Below, piece by piece: positions 1-8,819 of a DNA stretch of 64,000 bases (the first letter of the stretch is position 1; every line of letters begins with the position of its first letter). The position numbers and the translations under genes were made by a program. The DNA comes from Pelagicoccus mobilis (GTDB taxonomy: Bacteria > Verrucomicrobiota > Verrucomicrobiia > Opitutales > Opitutaceae), in contig NZ_JAENIL010000011.1 of NCBI RefSeq assembly GCF_016595505.1, positions 1-64,000 on the forward strand. The letters run 5' to 3'. The notes below the pieces were generated by a model that did not search any database, was not told where the DNA came from, and worked only from the letters and a program-made list of their open reading frames with translations.

Positions 1-59
1 CACGCTCCCACTGCGTCTAAACTCTTGTTTTCGAAAACAGAATTACCCAGCTTACTATC

Positions 60-671
60 ATGATTCGCTTCTCAGGTTATGTCGTCACTCTCTTCTTCGC
101 GCTTGTGGCATTCGTCGCATCGCTCAATGCCCAGTCTTCGAACCTTCAGTACCAGGTGGCCAACATGGTGGAGGACCAGCGTTTGATGATGGAGCAGATG
201 AGAGGCTTGCTCGCGGAGATGGACGAGATGCGCCGCGAAAACGCTCGTCTACGTGCGTTGGTCGAGGATTTCGAATCCGATGCTCGCCGCCAATCCGGCA
301 ATTATGCAACCGTCGCTCAGGTGAACGAGTTGGTTCGCAAGACAGTCGCTTCGCTCGAGGCGCGAGACGAGGTGGTGCAAAAGGAAGTGACCGCGATGGT
401 GAATCGCGAGTTGTCGAAGTTCGCCAAGGAGGTGCAGAAGTCGTTGGGCAGTATCACTGCGGCGCCGAAGATTGATAAGAATGTGAAGACGGTGTTCGAC
501 ACGTCTGGGGTTCCCGAGAACGGAATCCCCTACACGGTCCAGCCGGGCGAGAGCATCTCGAGTATTGCCAAAAAGCTAAATTCCCGTCCGGATTGGATCC
601 AAAACATCAACAAGATCTCCGACCCGCGTCTCCTCCAGGTCGGGCAAACGATTTTCGTTCCTCAAGAATAA
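60..671 (+). CDS. LysM-domain cell-envelope protein
   Basis: A 203-residue protein with an N-terminal signal peptide (hydrophobic stretch at about residues 8-22, ending in a SLNAQ-type cleavage region). A long charged region at about 30-130 is predicted coiled coil by its heptad-like Met/Leu/Glu pattern. A C-terminal LysM domain spans about residues 156-201 (YTVQPGES... start, LLQVGQTIFVP end). LysM domains bind the glycan of peptidoglycan, so the protein probably tethers to the periplasmic cell wall, with the coiled coil giving oligomerisation. It lies 18 bases upstream of parB and is probably co-transcribed. No clear Shine-Dalgarno precedes the ATG. The biochemical role beyond wall binding is unknown. 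Confidence 0.85.
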   Translation: MIRFSGYVVTLFFALVAFVASLNAQSSNLQYQVANMVEDQRLMMEQMRGLLAEMDEMRRENARLRALVEDFESDARRQSGNYATVAQVNELVRKTVASLEARDEVVQKEVTAMVNRELSKFAKEVQKSLGSITAAPKIDKNVKTVFDTSGVPENGIPYTVQPGESISSIAKKLNSRPDWIQNINKISDPRLLQVGQTIFVPQE

Positions 672-689
672 GAACTTCATCCACACCAC

Positions 690-1658
690 ATGGCGAAAGC
701 GAAACCCCGTTTGGGTAAAGGGCTAGCCGGCCTCATTTCCGGCAACACAGCAAAAAAGTCGGCCTCCCCAGCCGCGAAGAAAGCTGCTCCGGCGAAGAAG
801 GCGGTTGCGAAAAAAGCGGCTGCGAAAGCGAAGCCGAGCGCTGAAGAGGCAGTGGGCAATCCTAGCTTCTTGGAACTCCCTGTTTCTAAGGTTCAGCCTA
901 ACCCGTTTCAGCCTCGACGCGAGTTCGAGGAAAGCCAGCTGCACGATTTGGCGGAGAGCATCCGCAGCGAGGGGCTGATCCAGCCGATCGTGGTCCGCGA
1001 GGTGGACGGGCGTTATCAGCTGATCGCTGGCGAGCGTCGTTGGCGCGCGTTTAAGCATCTCAAGCTAGGCAAGATTCCGGCCCGCATCATCAAGGCGGGC
1101 GATTCGTCGTCGGCTTCGATGGCCTTGATCGAGAACTTGCAGCGCGAGAACCTCAACCCGATCGAAGAGTCGATGGGTTTCGCGAGTCTGCTGCGGGACT
1201 TCGACCTGACTCAGGAGCAGGTGGCTGAACGCGTGGGCAAGGGGCGTGCGACGATTGCAAATTCGCTTCGCTTGCTGACGCTTCCGGAGGAAGTGCGCGG
1301 TTATCTTTCCACGGGTTTGCTCTCGACGGGGCACGCGAAGGTGTTGCTCGGTTTGGAAGCGAAGCCCGAGCAAACGCTCATCGCGCGCCGCATTATAGAA
1401 GAGGGGGTCAGTGTTCGCGGGACTGAGAGCTTGATCGACTCGATGAAGCGTTCCGGCAAGGGCAAGCAAAGCAGCGGGCGAGCTGTTTCGCCGGCGGAGG
1501 CGGCGGCCATCGAGGACATCGAGAAGCGGATGGTCACTTTTCTGAACGCGAAGGTAGCTCTCAAGCACGCTCCCAAGAAGGGGAAGATCGTGATCGAGTA
1601 CACGGGTAACGACGACCTGCAACGGATCTTGGAGAAGATAGGGCTCGAAGAGGGGTAA
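690..1658 (+). CDS. parB: Chromosome-partitioning protein ParB/Spo0J
   Basis: A 322-residue ParB. It starts with the ParA-contacting motif (LGKGLAGLI, about residues 8-16). An alanine/lysine-rich low-complexity spacer follows (about 20-52). The CTP-binding ParB/Srx domain comes next (about 60-150) and includes NPFQPRR, the GERRWRA motif and ENLQRENLNPIEE. The parS-reading HTH lies at about 165-215 and the dimerisation domain at the C terminus. ParB loads on parS sites, slides as a CTP clamp and works with ParA in origin segregation. parA is not in this window; it would normally be just upstream, and a LysM gene sits there instead. The AK-rich insert is longer than in typical ParB and resembles histone-H1-like tails. 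No parS site was noticed by eye. Confidence 0.96.
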   Translation: MAKAKPRLGKGLAGLISGNTAKKSASPAAKKAAPAKKAVAKKAAAKAKPSAEEAVGNPSFLELPVSKVQPNPFQPRREFEESQLHDLAESIRSEGLIQPIVVREVDGRYQLIAGERRWRAFKHLKLGKIPARIIKAGDSSSASMALIENLQRENLNPIEESMGFASLLRDFDLTQEQVAERVGKGRATIANSLRLLTLPEEVRGYLSTGLLSTGHAKVLLGLEAKPEQTLIARRIIEEGVSVRGTESLIDSMKRSGKGKQSSGRAVSPAEAAAIEDIEKRMVTFLNAKVALKHAPKKGKIVIEYTGNDDLQRILEKIGLEEG

Positions 1659-1659
1659 T

Positions 1660-1738
1660 GGTAGGGCGTGACCGCCGGGCACGCCAAACCGCAGGTTACG
1701 ATCCGCTCAGTCCGCCCGGCGGTCGGACCCTACCTTTC
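1660..1738. repeat. Hairpin repeat, family A (full copy)
   Basis: Inverted repeat starting two bases after the parB stop. The left arm begins GGTAGGG and carries CCGCCGGGC; the right arm carries GCCCGGCGG, TCGGA and CCCTACC. Related copies lie at 3230-3333, 42867-42895 and, more diverged, at 56978-57006. Arms of about 21 bases flank a loop of about 33 bases. There is no T-run, so this is not a typical intrinsic terminator. Confidence 0.8.
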
Positions 1739-1800
1739 GACTCGCTCGTTTCCGTCCTTGACAAGGCAAATTCCTTTTTCGACTGTCCTCGGCTCTAATT

Positions 1801-2241
1801 ATGGATTTTCTCAACGGCTTTCTAACTGTAGTACTCGTCCTTCTGTCGCTTTTCATGATCCTTTTGGTCCTGATGCAGCGCGGCAACGCGAATGGCGGCC
1901 TTGGTGCTGCGATGGGTGGCGGCATGGCTGAATCGGCCTTGGGCGCGGAGACAACCAGCGTGCTCTCCAAGTGGACCCGTAACACCGCTATCGTTTTCTT
2001 CGTTCTGACTTTTGGCCTCTACTTGTCCAAGCTACGCCAGCACGAGCTTTCGAAGGCCGAAGCGGAAAGCGCCTTGCCCACAATCGAGTCAAGCGATCCG
2101 AACGCAGCTAGTGACGCGCTGCAACAGCTGATGAGCCAAGCGGAAGAAGTTGAGTCGGACGCGACTGAAGCTGCTGAGTCAGCGGAAGCGGCAGTTGAAG
2201 AAGCGGCTGAATCTGCCCCAGCTCCAGCTCCTGCCGAATAG
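1801..2241 (+). CDS. secG: Preprotein translocase subunit SecG
   Basis: A 146-residue protein with the SecG layout: a first membrane helix (about residues 3-24), the conserved LMQRGNANGGLGAAMGGG loop, and a second helix at about 60-78. SecG is the small accessory subunit of the SecYEG channel in the inner membrane and assists SecA-driven export. The family usually ends soon after the second helix. Here a tail of about 65 residues follows, rich in Ala, Glu, Ser and Pro and strongly acidic; its role is unknown. An intrinsic terminator follows at 2270-2312. Confidence 0.95.
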   Translation: MDFLNGFLTVVLVLLSLFMILLVLMQRGNANGGLGAAMGGGMAESALGAETTSVLSKWTRNTAIVFFVLTFGLYLSKLRQHELSKAEAESALPTIESSDPNAASDALQQLMSQAEEVESDATEAAESAEAAVEEAAESAPAPAPAE

Positions 2242-2269
2242 GCGGTCGCGAACGGAAACAATTTCAAAT

Positions 2270-2312
2270 GGCCGGGTCTACCCAATGCATGGGAAAACGC
2301 CCGGCCTTTTTT
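2270..2312 (+). terminator. Intrinsic terminator after secG
   Basis: GGCCGGG at 2270-2276 pairs with CCCGGCC at 2300-2306, with an inner CCCA/TGGG pairing, followed by six T. The T-run directly abuts a possible GTG start at 2313 of the next gene, so terminator and gene start are merged. Confidence 0.85.
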
Positions 2313-3224
2313 GTGTCTTCTTTTAGCCGAGTATTGCTTGTCGCCTCCGTTTTGGGATTGGGGTTGGCGACGCTTGAGGCGCAGCGGCGCCTGGGCGATA
2401 GTCCGCTCGATACGCTTGGGAAGAAGGTGAGTCAGGCTGAGGGGCTCGAGATTCTGAACGAGTTTCGTCGGCTTGGGATCGCGGGAGAATACCGGCTAGG
2501 CTTCAACTTGGAGGTTCGGCCGAGATCGGGCAAAAGCTGGCGTGTGCCGGGAGTGTTGATTGGGACCCAGTCCGAGTATGGCCCTTTGTCGCGAGTGGAT
2601 ATCGCGGTCGAGCCATCTGATGTGACGGACAAGGGCGAGCTGATCCCGGCGAAAGTGAAGCGTTTGCTTTTGCAAAATGGCTTGTTCGCGAATGCGGTTG
2701 AGTCGGATAGCTGGACCGAAGAGGGCAAGGAGGCGCGGCTGATAGAGCCGGAGCATTATCTGGATGGGGTGGTCGGAAGCGATTTCAGCGTCTTCGACTT
2801 GCTGATGCCTTTCACCTTTTGGCAGAATTCGGTGTACGAAGGGCGGACCACAAGGCGTGGGCGGCCAATGCATGTGTTTAGCCTGCATCCGCCGAAGGAC
2901 TCAGGAAAGCTGGTCGAGCAAATCTCCAAAGTGCGTCTCTTTCTTGATGTAGAGTTCAAGTACATCGACCGGTTCGAGGTGTTCGATGCTGAGGAGACGC
3001 TGGTGAGGGCGGTTTGGGTGGACGCGTTTAAGCTCGTCGACGGGCAGGCGGTGCCGAGCTTGGTGCATGTGAAGAATATGGTTACCAAGGATAAGGCGTT
3101 GCTACGTATCAAAGATGCCTCGATTGGAATCGATGCGCCGGATTGGGTTTTTGAGATCGGGGGTATGGACCGTAGCGTGTACGGGACTCAAGTGGCTCAG
3201 CTGCAGAAGGTGGAGACTGAGTAA
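2313..3224 (+). CDS. Exported protein of unknown function
   Basis: About 303 residues. The proposed GTG start at 2313 gives a compact signal peptide (MSSFSRVLLVASVLGLGLAT, cleavage near LEAQ). Upstream in-frame ATGs at 2268 and 2289 lie inside the secG terminator hairpin and would add an odd hydrophilic leader, so I prefer the GTG. The mature part has no motif I recognise. It contains alternating beta-type segments (for example FNLEVRPRSGKSWRVPGVLIG and VDVEFKYIDRFEVFDAEE), which suggests a mostly beta periplasmic or outer-membrane-associated protein. A cofactor site is not apparent. A divergent copy of repeat family A follows the stop. Function unknown. Confidence 0.75.
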   Translation: MSSFSRVLLVASVLGLGLATLEAQRRLGDSPLDTLGKKVSQAEGLEILNEFRRLGIAGEYRLGFNLEVRPRSGKSWRVPGVLIGTQSEYGPLSRVDIAVEPSDVTDKGELIPAKVKRLLLQNGLFANAVESDSWTEEGKEARLIEPEHYLDGVVGSDFSVFDLLMPFTFWQNSVYEGRTTRRGRPMHVFSLHPPKDSGKLVEQISKVRLFLDVEFKYIDRFEVFDAEETLVRAVWVDAFKLVDGQAVPSLVHVKNMVTKDKALLRIKDASIGIDAPDWVFEIGGMDRSVYGTQVAQLQKVETE

Positions 3225-3229
3225 GCTCC

Positions 3230-3333
3230 GAGGTAGGGCTCGACGGCCCGGCGAGCCGCGGAGTTCTCAGAGGACTGACAGTACCTGCGTTGATCTTGCA
3301 TACGGTCCGCCCGGCGGTCGGACCCTACCTCTG
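3230..3333. repeat. Hairpin repeat, family A (full copy)
   Basis: The left arm starts GAGGTAGGGCTC, a few bases after the previous stop. The right arm carries CCGCCCGGCGGTCGGACC then CTACCTC. The left arm is degenerate relative to the right arm, which matches the copies at 1711-1738 and 42867-42895 almost exactly. Confidence 0.75.
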
Positions 3334-3334
3334 A

Positions 3335-3547
3335 TCAATACAGAGCCTGTTCGACGATTTGTTGGAGTGTTTCGTTGATGGGGGTGAGGAAGCGGAAGGC
3401 GTGATCGATTTTTCGGTCGTTGTTGAGAACGCTCAGTTTCAAGGCTCCGGAAGCGAGAAAGGTTGTTCCGGCGATGCCGAAGCAGCTGAGGCAGATTTTG
3501 GTCAGGCGGAGCGAGGTTTGGCGATGGCTGCGTTTTAGTCTGTTCAT
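3335..3547 (-). CDS. Small hypothetical protein, one possible membrane segment
   Basis: A 70-residue reading frame on the minus strand, between the family A repeat and the sigma-54 regulator. It begins with a basic stretch (MNRLKRSHRQ) and then a short hydrophobic, Cys-containing segment at about 15-37 (ICLSCFGIAGTTFLASGAL), like a short membrane anchor or signal peptide. A polar, helical C terminus follows. It is not a recognised family and no clear Shine-Dalgarno is seen. The residue pattern is more protein-like than the overlapping alternative frames, but support is modest. Confidence 0.45.
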   Translation of the reverse strand: MNRLKRSHRQTSLRLTKICLSCFGIAGTTFLASGALKLSVLNNDRKIDHAFRFLTPINETLQQIVEQALY

Positions 3548-3682
3548 GTCTGCTTATTCGCAGGGGCGGTGCCAACTGGGTAGTTGATTTGGTAAGGGGC
3601 AGATTAGCAATAGGTTAGGTTGAGTGGGATTTTTCAGGAGAGTGGGGCGGTTTCAGAGTTGGCAGTGATTGACGGATACTGC

Positions 3683-3699
3683 TGTACAAATAATGTACA
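3683..3699. promoter_or_regulatory. Palindromic operator candidate TGTACA-n5-TGTACA
   Basis: Two TGTACA hexamers separated by AATAA end three bases before the ATG of the sigma-54-type regulator at 3703. The two hexamers are each self-complementary and together form an inverted repeat. The position suggests autoregulation. There is no room for a Shine-Dalgarno between site and ATG. A looser pair (TGTACG-n6-TGTACG) occurs at 5249-5266. Confidence 0.55.
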
Positions 3700-3702
3700 C
3701 GA

Positions 3703-5229
3703 ATGCCTCAAAAGATATTTTCTCGGGATCAATGGCCGTTGGCTCAGAAGTTGGCGGCGATCGTTTACAGCAATCCTTTCGAGGATGAGCGTTGGGCGTT
3801 GGAGCGGGAGGTACTTGGCAAGGATTACCAAGAGCGTTCGCGTTATGTGGTTCCGGGAGAAGCTGAGGAACTCTTGGCTCCCAATCTGAAACGTCGTTTG
3901 GGGATGGCCTTGGAGTTGATGGAGGCGGCTCGCGCCCGTTTGGCGAAAGTGAACGAAGTGGTTGAGGCGGAGCGGATCGTGTACGAAAACCTGACTCATT
4001 TTTTGGTCTATCATGAGTTTATGGCGAGGTTCGATCAGCTGATTGAAGCTTCGCTATCTGGAAAACCGCTACCGGGAGGCGTGTCGTTTTATTATGAATA
4101 CAGAGATCGGCAGCGGTACTTTTTCTCGGCTCATGCGGCGACTCGTTTTTCTCCGGAGCAGGAGAGTTTGTATTTCGCTCTCTATTTTCAACTGAGGCGG
4201 GCTTGGCTGAATATCTATCGCTACTTGGTAGGCGGGTCTGAGGCGATCTGCGCGTTGCGGGCTCGAATTTGGAATAGCTGCTTCACGCATGACATGCGGC
4301 GGTATCAAAGATCCCTATACAATCGAATGGGGGATAGCGTGACGTTGATTACGGGACCATCCGGGACGGGCAAGGAGTTGGTGGCCCGAGCGGTTGGGAT
4401 GTCTCGCTTCGTGCCCTTTGATTTGAAGGCTGGGAAATTCGCGGTGGATTTTGGGGCGGCGTTTTACCCGCTGAATCTCTCGGCCCTCTCGCCGACATTG
4501 ATCGAGTCTGAATTGTTCGGGCATCGGAAGGGCGCGTTTACCGGGGCTCTGCAAGATCGCGAGGGGTATCTGGAGGAGTGCGGGCAGTTTGGCACGGTGT
4601 TTCTGGATGAGATCGGCGAGACTGATGCGGCGATTCAGGTGAAGCTTTTGCGGGTTTTGCAAACGCGGCAGTTCCAGAGGTTGGGCGATACGAATTTGCG
4701 GCCTTTCGTTGGAAAGGTGATGGCGGCGACGAATCGCGATTTGCCGGAGGAGATAGCGGCGGGGACGTTTCGTGAAGACTTTTACTTCCGCTTGTGCGCG
4801 GACCGGATCCGGACGCCTTCTTTGCGAGAGGTTCTTTCAGGGAAAGGAAGGGAGCTGGAGCTGTTGGTGCAGCATATCTCCCAAAAGATCGCGGGGCCGG
4901 CGGATGGGGAGTTGTTGGCTGAGGAGGCGGTTGCCTGGATCGGAAAAAATCTGGGGCACGCCTATCGTTGGCCGGGAAATTTCAGGGAGCTCGAGCAGTG
5001 TGTACGAAACATCATGATACACGGAGGCTACGAGGCGGAGGATTTGGGGATGAGCCGGGGTGATGCGGAGCGCGTGCAAGAGGCTGCGGAGAGGGCGTTG
5101 ACGGCGAACCAGATGCTCAGTCGCTATGCTCAGGAACTCTATCGGCGTTGTGGCAGCTACGAGGAGACAGCTCGGTTGATGCAGGTGGATCGGCGTACGG
5201 CCAAGCGTTACGTTGTGGGTGTAGATTAG
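3703..5229 (+). CDS. Sigma-54-interacting AAA+ transcriptional activator, unusual N-terminal domain
   Basis: A 508-residue bacterial enhancer-binding protein. The AAA+ module holds Walker A GPSGTGKE (about 218-225), the sigma-54 contact loop GAFTGA (277-282), Walker B TVFLDEIGE (about 300) and the R-finger region FREDFYFRL. The C-terminal Fis-type helix-turn-helix is SYEETARLMQVDRRTAKRYV. The N-terminal 210 residues are all helical in appearance with many Trp/Tyr/Phe. They do not look like a receiver, PAS, GAF or V4R domain, so the signal is unknown. An intact GAFTGA means it should activate sigma-54 polymerase. No clear -24/-12 promoter was seen nearby. The next gene downstream is the acyltransferase/acyl-ACP synthetase fusion, a possible target. 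Confidence 0.88.
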   Translation: MPQKIFSRDQWPLAQKLAAIVYSNPFEDERWALEREVLGKDYQERSRYVVPGEAEELLAPNLKRRLGMALELMEAARARLAKVNEVVEAERIVYENLTHFLVYHEFMARFDQLIEASLSGKPLPGGVSFYYEYRDRQRYFFSAHAATRFSPEQESLYFALYFQLRRAWLNIYRYLVGGSEAICALRARIWNSCFTHDMRRYQRSLYNRMGDSVTLITGPSGTGKELVARAVGMSRFVPFDLKAGKFAVDFGAAFYPLNLSALSPTLIESELFGHRKGAFTGALQDREGYLEECGQFGTVFLDEIGETDAAIQVKLLRVLQTRQFQRLGDTNLRPFVGKVMAATNRDLPEEIAAGTFREDFYFRLCADRIRTPSLREVLSGKGRELELLVQHISQKIAGPADGELLAEEAVAWIGKNLGHAYRWPGNFRELEQCVRNIMIHGGYEAEDLGMSRGDAERVQEAAERALTANQMLSRYAQELYRRCGSYEETARLMQVDRRTAKRYVVGVD

Positions 5230-5248
5230 GAAACTGAGGGGAGAAAAT

Positions 5249-5266
5249 GTACGAAGTGGATGTACG
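5249..5266. promoter_or_regulatory. TGTACG direct repeat, possible second binding site
   Basis: Two TGTACG hexamers 12 bases apart (start to start), located after the regulator stop and 113 bases before the start of the fusion gene at 5379. They resemble the half-sites of the 3683-3699 palindrome, but as direct rather than inverted repeats. Weak evidence. Confidence 0.3.
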
Positions 5267-5378
5267 GGAAATGCTCTCTGAGTTGTTTGATTGAACGTGT
5301 TGTTGTGTAAGTGACTGATATTCAGTAGCCCGCTCTTGATTGGTTATGCTTGGCGCGAGGTGAGCAAAGGGGAAAGGT

Positions 5379-8300
5379 ATGAATGCAAACGTACCTCTTT
5401 CCTCCTCCTACCGATTGGTCGTTACTCAAGGACTGAACGCTTTCGGCGATCATGCGGCGAAAATAACCGCTTCCGCTTTGGTGGCGGCGACCTTTCCGGA
5501 GAAGCAAGCGGCGATCTGGGTGGGAGTGGTTTCCGCTCTCTACGTTTTGCCGTACATTTTCTTGGCTCCGATTGCGGGTCGTTTGACGAGTCGTTTCTCG
5601 AAGCTGTCTGTGGTGAAGGGAAGCTTGCTCTTGCAGACGGTGGCTATGGCGGGCTTGGCCTTTAGCGCTTGGTTGCACTCTTTTGTGGGGGTGATCGTTT
5701 CGCTGGGGATGGTTGCTTGCCAGTCGAGCTTCTTGGCTCCTTCGCGCAATGCGTTGCTCAAGGATTTGTGCGGGGTGCAAAGGATCGGGCAAATGATGGG
5801 ATTGCTTGGGCTGGCAGGAGTGGGCGCGACTTTGGCAGGGTTGGCGATCGGAGGCTGGTCGTTTGATCGGGTCTGGGAGTTTGTGGGGTCTCCTTGGTTG
5901 GCTGCTAGTGTGCTGGGCGGAGTGTCCGCCTCAATTGCGGCGCTCGCGTTTGTAGTTACAAACGGGATACGTCGGGAGGAGGAGAGCGAACGCGAAGATG
6001 AAGTCGCCTTTGGGGCGATTTTGAGAGAGTTGGGCTCTCGTCCGGTATTGCGTTGGTCGTCGCTTGGACTTGCCTGGTTTTATGGCGTGGGCGCGATGCT
6101 GGTGATGATCTTGTTGCAAGACAGCCGCTTGGATCATGGGCAAAGCGTGGGATCGGCGAGCCAGGGGGGCTTGATGGCTGCGTTGCTTGGTTTGGGGGTC
6201 GCCTTGGGCAGTGGGGTAGCGGCCTTCGTGTGCCGAAAGCGTATCGAGGTGGGGCTTTCGTTTCTGGGCTCGATCCTGTTGGCGGTTTTGGTTCCGGCGA
6301 CCGCCTTGCTGTGGAACGCAGGGGATTGGGCTGTGGCCGGTATCTTTCTGCTCGGTGTTTCGGGAGGCCTCTTTTCGGCTCCGTTGAACGCGTTGTTTGT
6401 TGCTTCGGCTCGAGATGAGGTTCGGGTTGGTTCGATTGCTGCCAATAACTTGGTGATCAATTTGGTTTCAGGCGTTTTCGTTTTGTTGGCGGCTGGGATG
6501 GGGTATTTGGAATGGCTGCCTCAGCTTCAGCTTTGGGTCGTGGCGGCGACGAGTTTTGTGGTGCTTGGGTTTATGCTTTGGCTGGTGCCGGAGAGTTTGG
6601 TTCGCCTGGCCTTGCTGGCGATCGCCAAGATCGTGTATCCAATGAAACTGCGTGGCATCGAAAATATGCCGAAAGACGGTGGTGTGCTGCTGGTGGCGAA
6701 TCACGTGAGCTATGCGGATGCTGTTTTGCTTTGGGTGGCTTCACCGAGACCGGTTCGTTTCATTGGGACGGATGAGATGCTTCGTTATCCTTGGATGCGT
6801 TGGGCGTATCGGAAGTTCAACGTCATCCCGGTAGCGCCGAAGCGGGCGAAAGAGGCTATTTCGAAGACGGTCGCTTCTTTGAAGGAGGGGAACGTGGTTT
6901 GTGTGTTCCCTGAAGGCGCGTTGACCCGAACAGGTATGTTGATGCCTTTCAAGAAGGGGGCTGAGTTGATCAGCCGCATGTCCAAATGTCCCGTGTTGCC
7001 TGCCTATATCGATGGCATGTGGGGCTCGGTATTCAGCTTTTCTGACAAGCCGTTTCGCTACCGAGCGGGTATGCCGTTGCGTCGTCCTTTGACGATTTCT
7101 TTTGGAGAGAAAATCGACTGCGACCGTGTTTCCACGGAAACGATTCGAGGGTCGGTGATGGAGTTGAGCGAACGGTCGTTTAGCGCGCGGAGAGAATTGA
7201 ACGCGTCTCTTGGCGGGATGGCGCTTCGGGCTTTGAAGCGAGCGTCGTTTTCGGAAACGTTGGTCGATCGTTCATTGGGCGGAAAGCGTATTCGCGGGTT
7301 CGAGCTTTTGGTGGCCGGGCTTGCCATGAGTCGTTTTTTAAAGTCAGGGACGAGCAAGGGGCGTGTTGGGATTTTGCTTCCTCCGGGCTTGCCTGGCTTT
7401 GCTGCCAATCTCGGGGCTATCTGGTCTGGGAAATCGAGCGTGAACCTGAACCCGACAGTGAGTTCTAGCGGTTTTTCCAGCATGTTGGCGAAGGCGGATG
7501 TCGACTTGGTTTTGAGTTCGAGAAAGCTGTTGTCTCGGTTTCCGGAGCTCGAGTTTTCGGAAGCTCGACTGGTCTGCGTCGAAGATATCGCTTCAATTTT
7601 TCGAGGGCCGAGGGTGTGGCGGGATGTATTGGCAAGCTGCGTCTTGCCAAGTCGGTTGCTGGCGAGCGTGTATTCGATTTCTGGGGCAGGCGGCGACCGC
7701 GAGGCGACCTTGCTTTTCTCGAGCGGGAGTTCGGCTGAACCCAAAGCGATCCCGATCTCGCACCGAAATCTCGTGGCGAACGCGACTCAGCTTTCGGAGT
7801 GCTATCTCATGCGTTCGACGGACGTATTGCTAGCGAACTTGCCTTTATTTCACAGTTTCGGACTGACTGGCGGTCTTTGGCTGCCGTTGTTGAAAGGGAT
7901 GAGAATCGTGTCCGTAGCTTCTCCGTTGCAGGCGAAGCAGAATATAGAAGCGGTTAAGGATGAGTCGGTGAGCGTGATGTTGGGAACGCCAACCTTTCTT
8001 CGCTCTTATCTGAAACGAGCCACGGTCGAAGCGTTTGCGACTTTGAGGCTGGTGGTCGCGGGCGCGGAAAAACTGCCTGCTGCGATGGCGCGGGAGTGGG
8101 AATCCAAATTTGGACTACCGATTCTGGAGGGGTACGGGATGACTGAGTGCTCGCCGGTGATCGCGGCGAATTGTTTGCAAAGCCGTGAGCGGATCGGGCG
8201 GTACGCACTCAAGCAAGTGGGGGCGAAGGTAGGTAGCGTGGGGCGTCCGATGCCGGGAGTCGCGATTCGAATCGTTGACGAGATGGATACGTCGCTCCTG

Positions 8301-8819
8301 AAGCCCTCGGGTGAATCCGGTGTGATACTGGTGAAGGGGGCTAATGTGTTTCGCGGATACTTGGATTGCGTTCAGGAGAACCGTTTTGTGGAGGATCAGT
8401 GGTTGAACACTGGAGACATTGGGCGCCTGGATGAGGATGGGTTTCTTGTGATCGAGGGGCGTTTGTCTCGATTTTCCAAAATCGGAGGTGAAATGGTTTC
8501 GCACGCGAGCGTCGAAGCGGCGATCATTGAGGCGTATCCAGAGCTTTGCTCGAGAGAGGAGTGCGCGATCTTTGTTGGGGCTCGTCCTTGTCCAAAGAAG
8601 GGGGAGGCGCTGGTGCTGCTGACGACGTGCGCGAGCGAGCTTGGGGAGGTTGGAGCTCGCTTGAGAGAGGCTGGACTCCCGAACCTTTGGGTGCCTCAGC
8701 GGATTGTTGAAGTGGAGCGTCTGCCGGTTTTGGGTACAGGCAAACTCGATTTGAAGGCTTGCTCTTCGCTTTGTTCGACGTCGGAGCAACAGCCTTTGGC
8801 GAGCTGCGCTAGCGCGTGA
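5379..8819 (+). CDS. MFS lysophospholipid transporter / acyltransferase / acyl-ACP synthetase fusion (LplT-Aas type)
   Basis: A 1146-residue three-part fusion. Residues 1-410 are a 12-helix MFS permease of LplT type. A PlsC acyltransferase follows, with the HX4D motif at His442/Asp447 (NHVSYADAV) and [10 protein letters not shown] near 511. An ANL adenylating enzyme occupies about 640-1135, with phosphate-binding [15 protein letters not shown] near 781, YGMTE and [17 protein letters not shown]. In E. coli, LplT flips lysophospholipid inward and the separate Aas protein re-acylates it using acyl-ACP made by its own synthetase domain. Here the whole salvage route is one polypeptide. The start is well supported (GGGGAAAGG a few bases before ATG). 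It ends 11 bases into the convergent ABC ATPase gene. Confidence 0.9.
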   Translation: MNANVPLSSSYRLVVTQGLNAFGDHAAKITASALVAATFPEKQAAIWVGVVSALYVLPYIFLAPIAGRLTSRFSKLSVVKGSLLLQTVAMAGLAFSAWLHSFVGVIVSLGMVACQSSFLAPSRNALLKDLCGVQRIGQMMGLLGLAGVGATLAGLAIGGWSFDRVWEFVGSPWLAASVLGGVSASIAALAFVVTNGIRREEESEREDEVAFGAILRELGSRPVLRWSSLGLAWFYGVGAMLVMILLQDSRLDHGQSVGSASQGGLMAALLGLGVALGSGVAAFVCRKRIEVGLSFLGSILLAVLVPATALLWNAGDWAVAGIFLLGVSGGLFSAPLNALFVASARDEVRVGSIAANNLVINLVSGVFVLLAAGMGYLEWLPQLQLWVVAATSFVVLGFMLWLVPESLVRLALLAIAKIVYPMKLRGIENMPKDGGVLLVANHVSYADAVLLWVASPRPVRFIGTDEMLRYPWMRWAYRKFNVIPVAPKRAKEAISKTVASLKEGNVVCVFPEGALTRTGMLMPFKKGAELISRMSKCPVLPAYIDGMWGSVFSFSDKPFRYRAGMPLRRPLTISFGEKIDCDRVSTETIRGSVMELSERSFSARRELNASLGGMALRALKRASFSETLVDRSLGGKRIRGFELLVAGLAMSRFLKSGTSKGRVGILLPPGLPGFAANLGAIWSGKSSVNLNPTVSSSGFSSMLAKADVDLVLSSRKLLSRFPELEFSEARLVCVEDIASIFRGPRVWRDVLASCVLPSRLLASVYSISGAGGDREATLLFSSGSSAEPKAIPISHRNLVANATQLSECYLMRSTDVLLANLPLFHSFGLTGGLWLPLLKGMRIVSVASPLQAKQNIEAVKDESVSVMLGTPTFLRSYLKRATVEAFATLRLVVAGAEKLPAAMAREWESKFGLPILEGYGMTECSPVIAANCLQSRERIGRYALKQVGAKVGSVGRPMPGVAIRIVDEMDTSLLKPSGESGVILVKGANVFRGYLDCVQENRFVEDQWLNTGDIGRLDEDGFLVIEGRLSRFSKIGGEMVSHASVEAAIIEAYPELCSREECAIFVGARPCPKKGEALVLLTTCASELGEVGARLREAGLPNLWVPQRIVEVERLPVLGTGKLDLKACSSLCSTSEQQPLASCASA

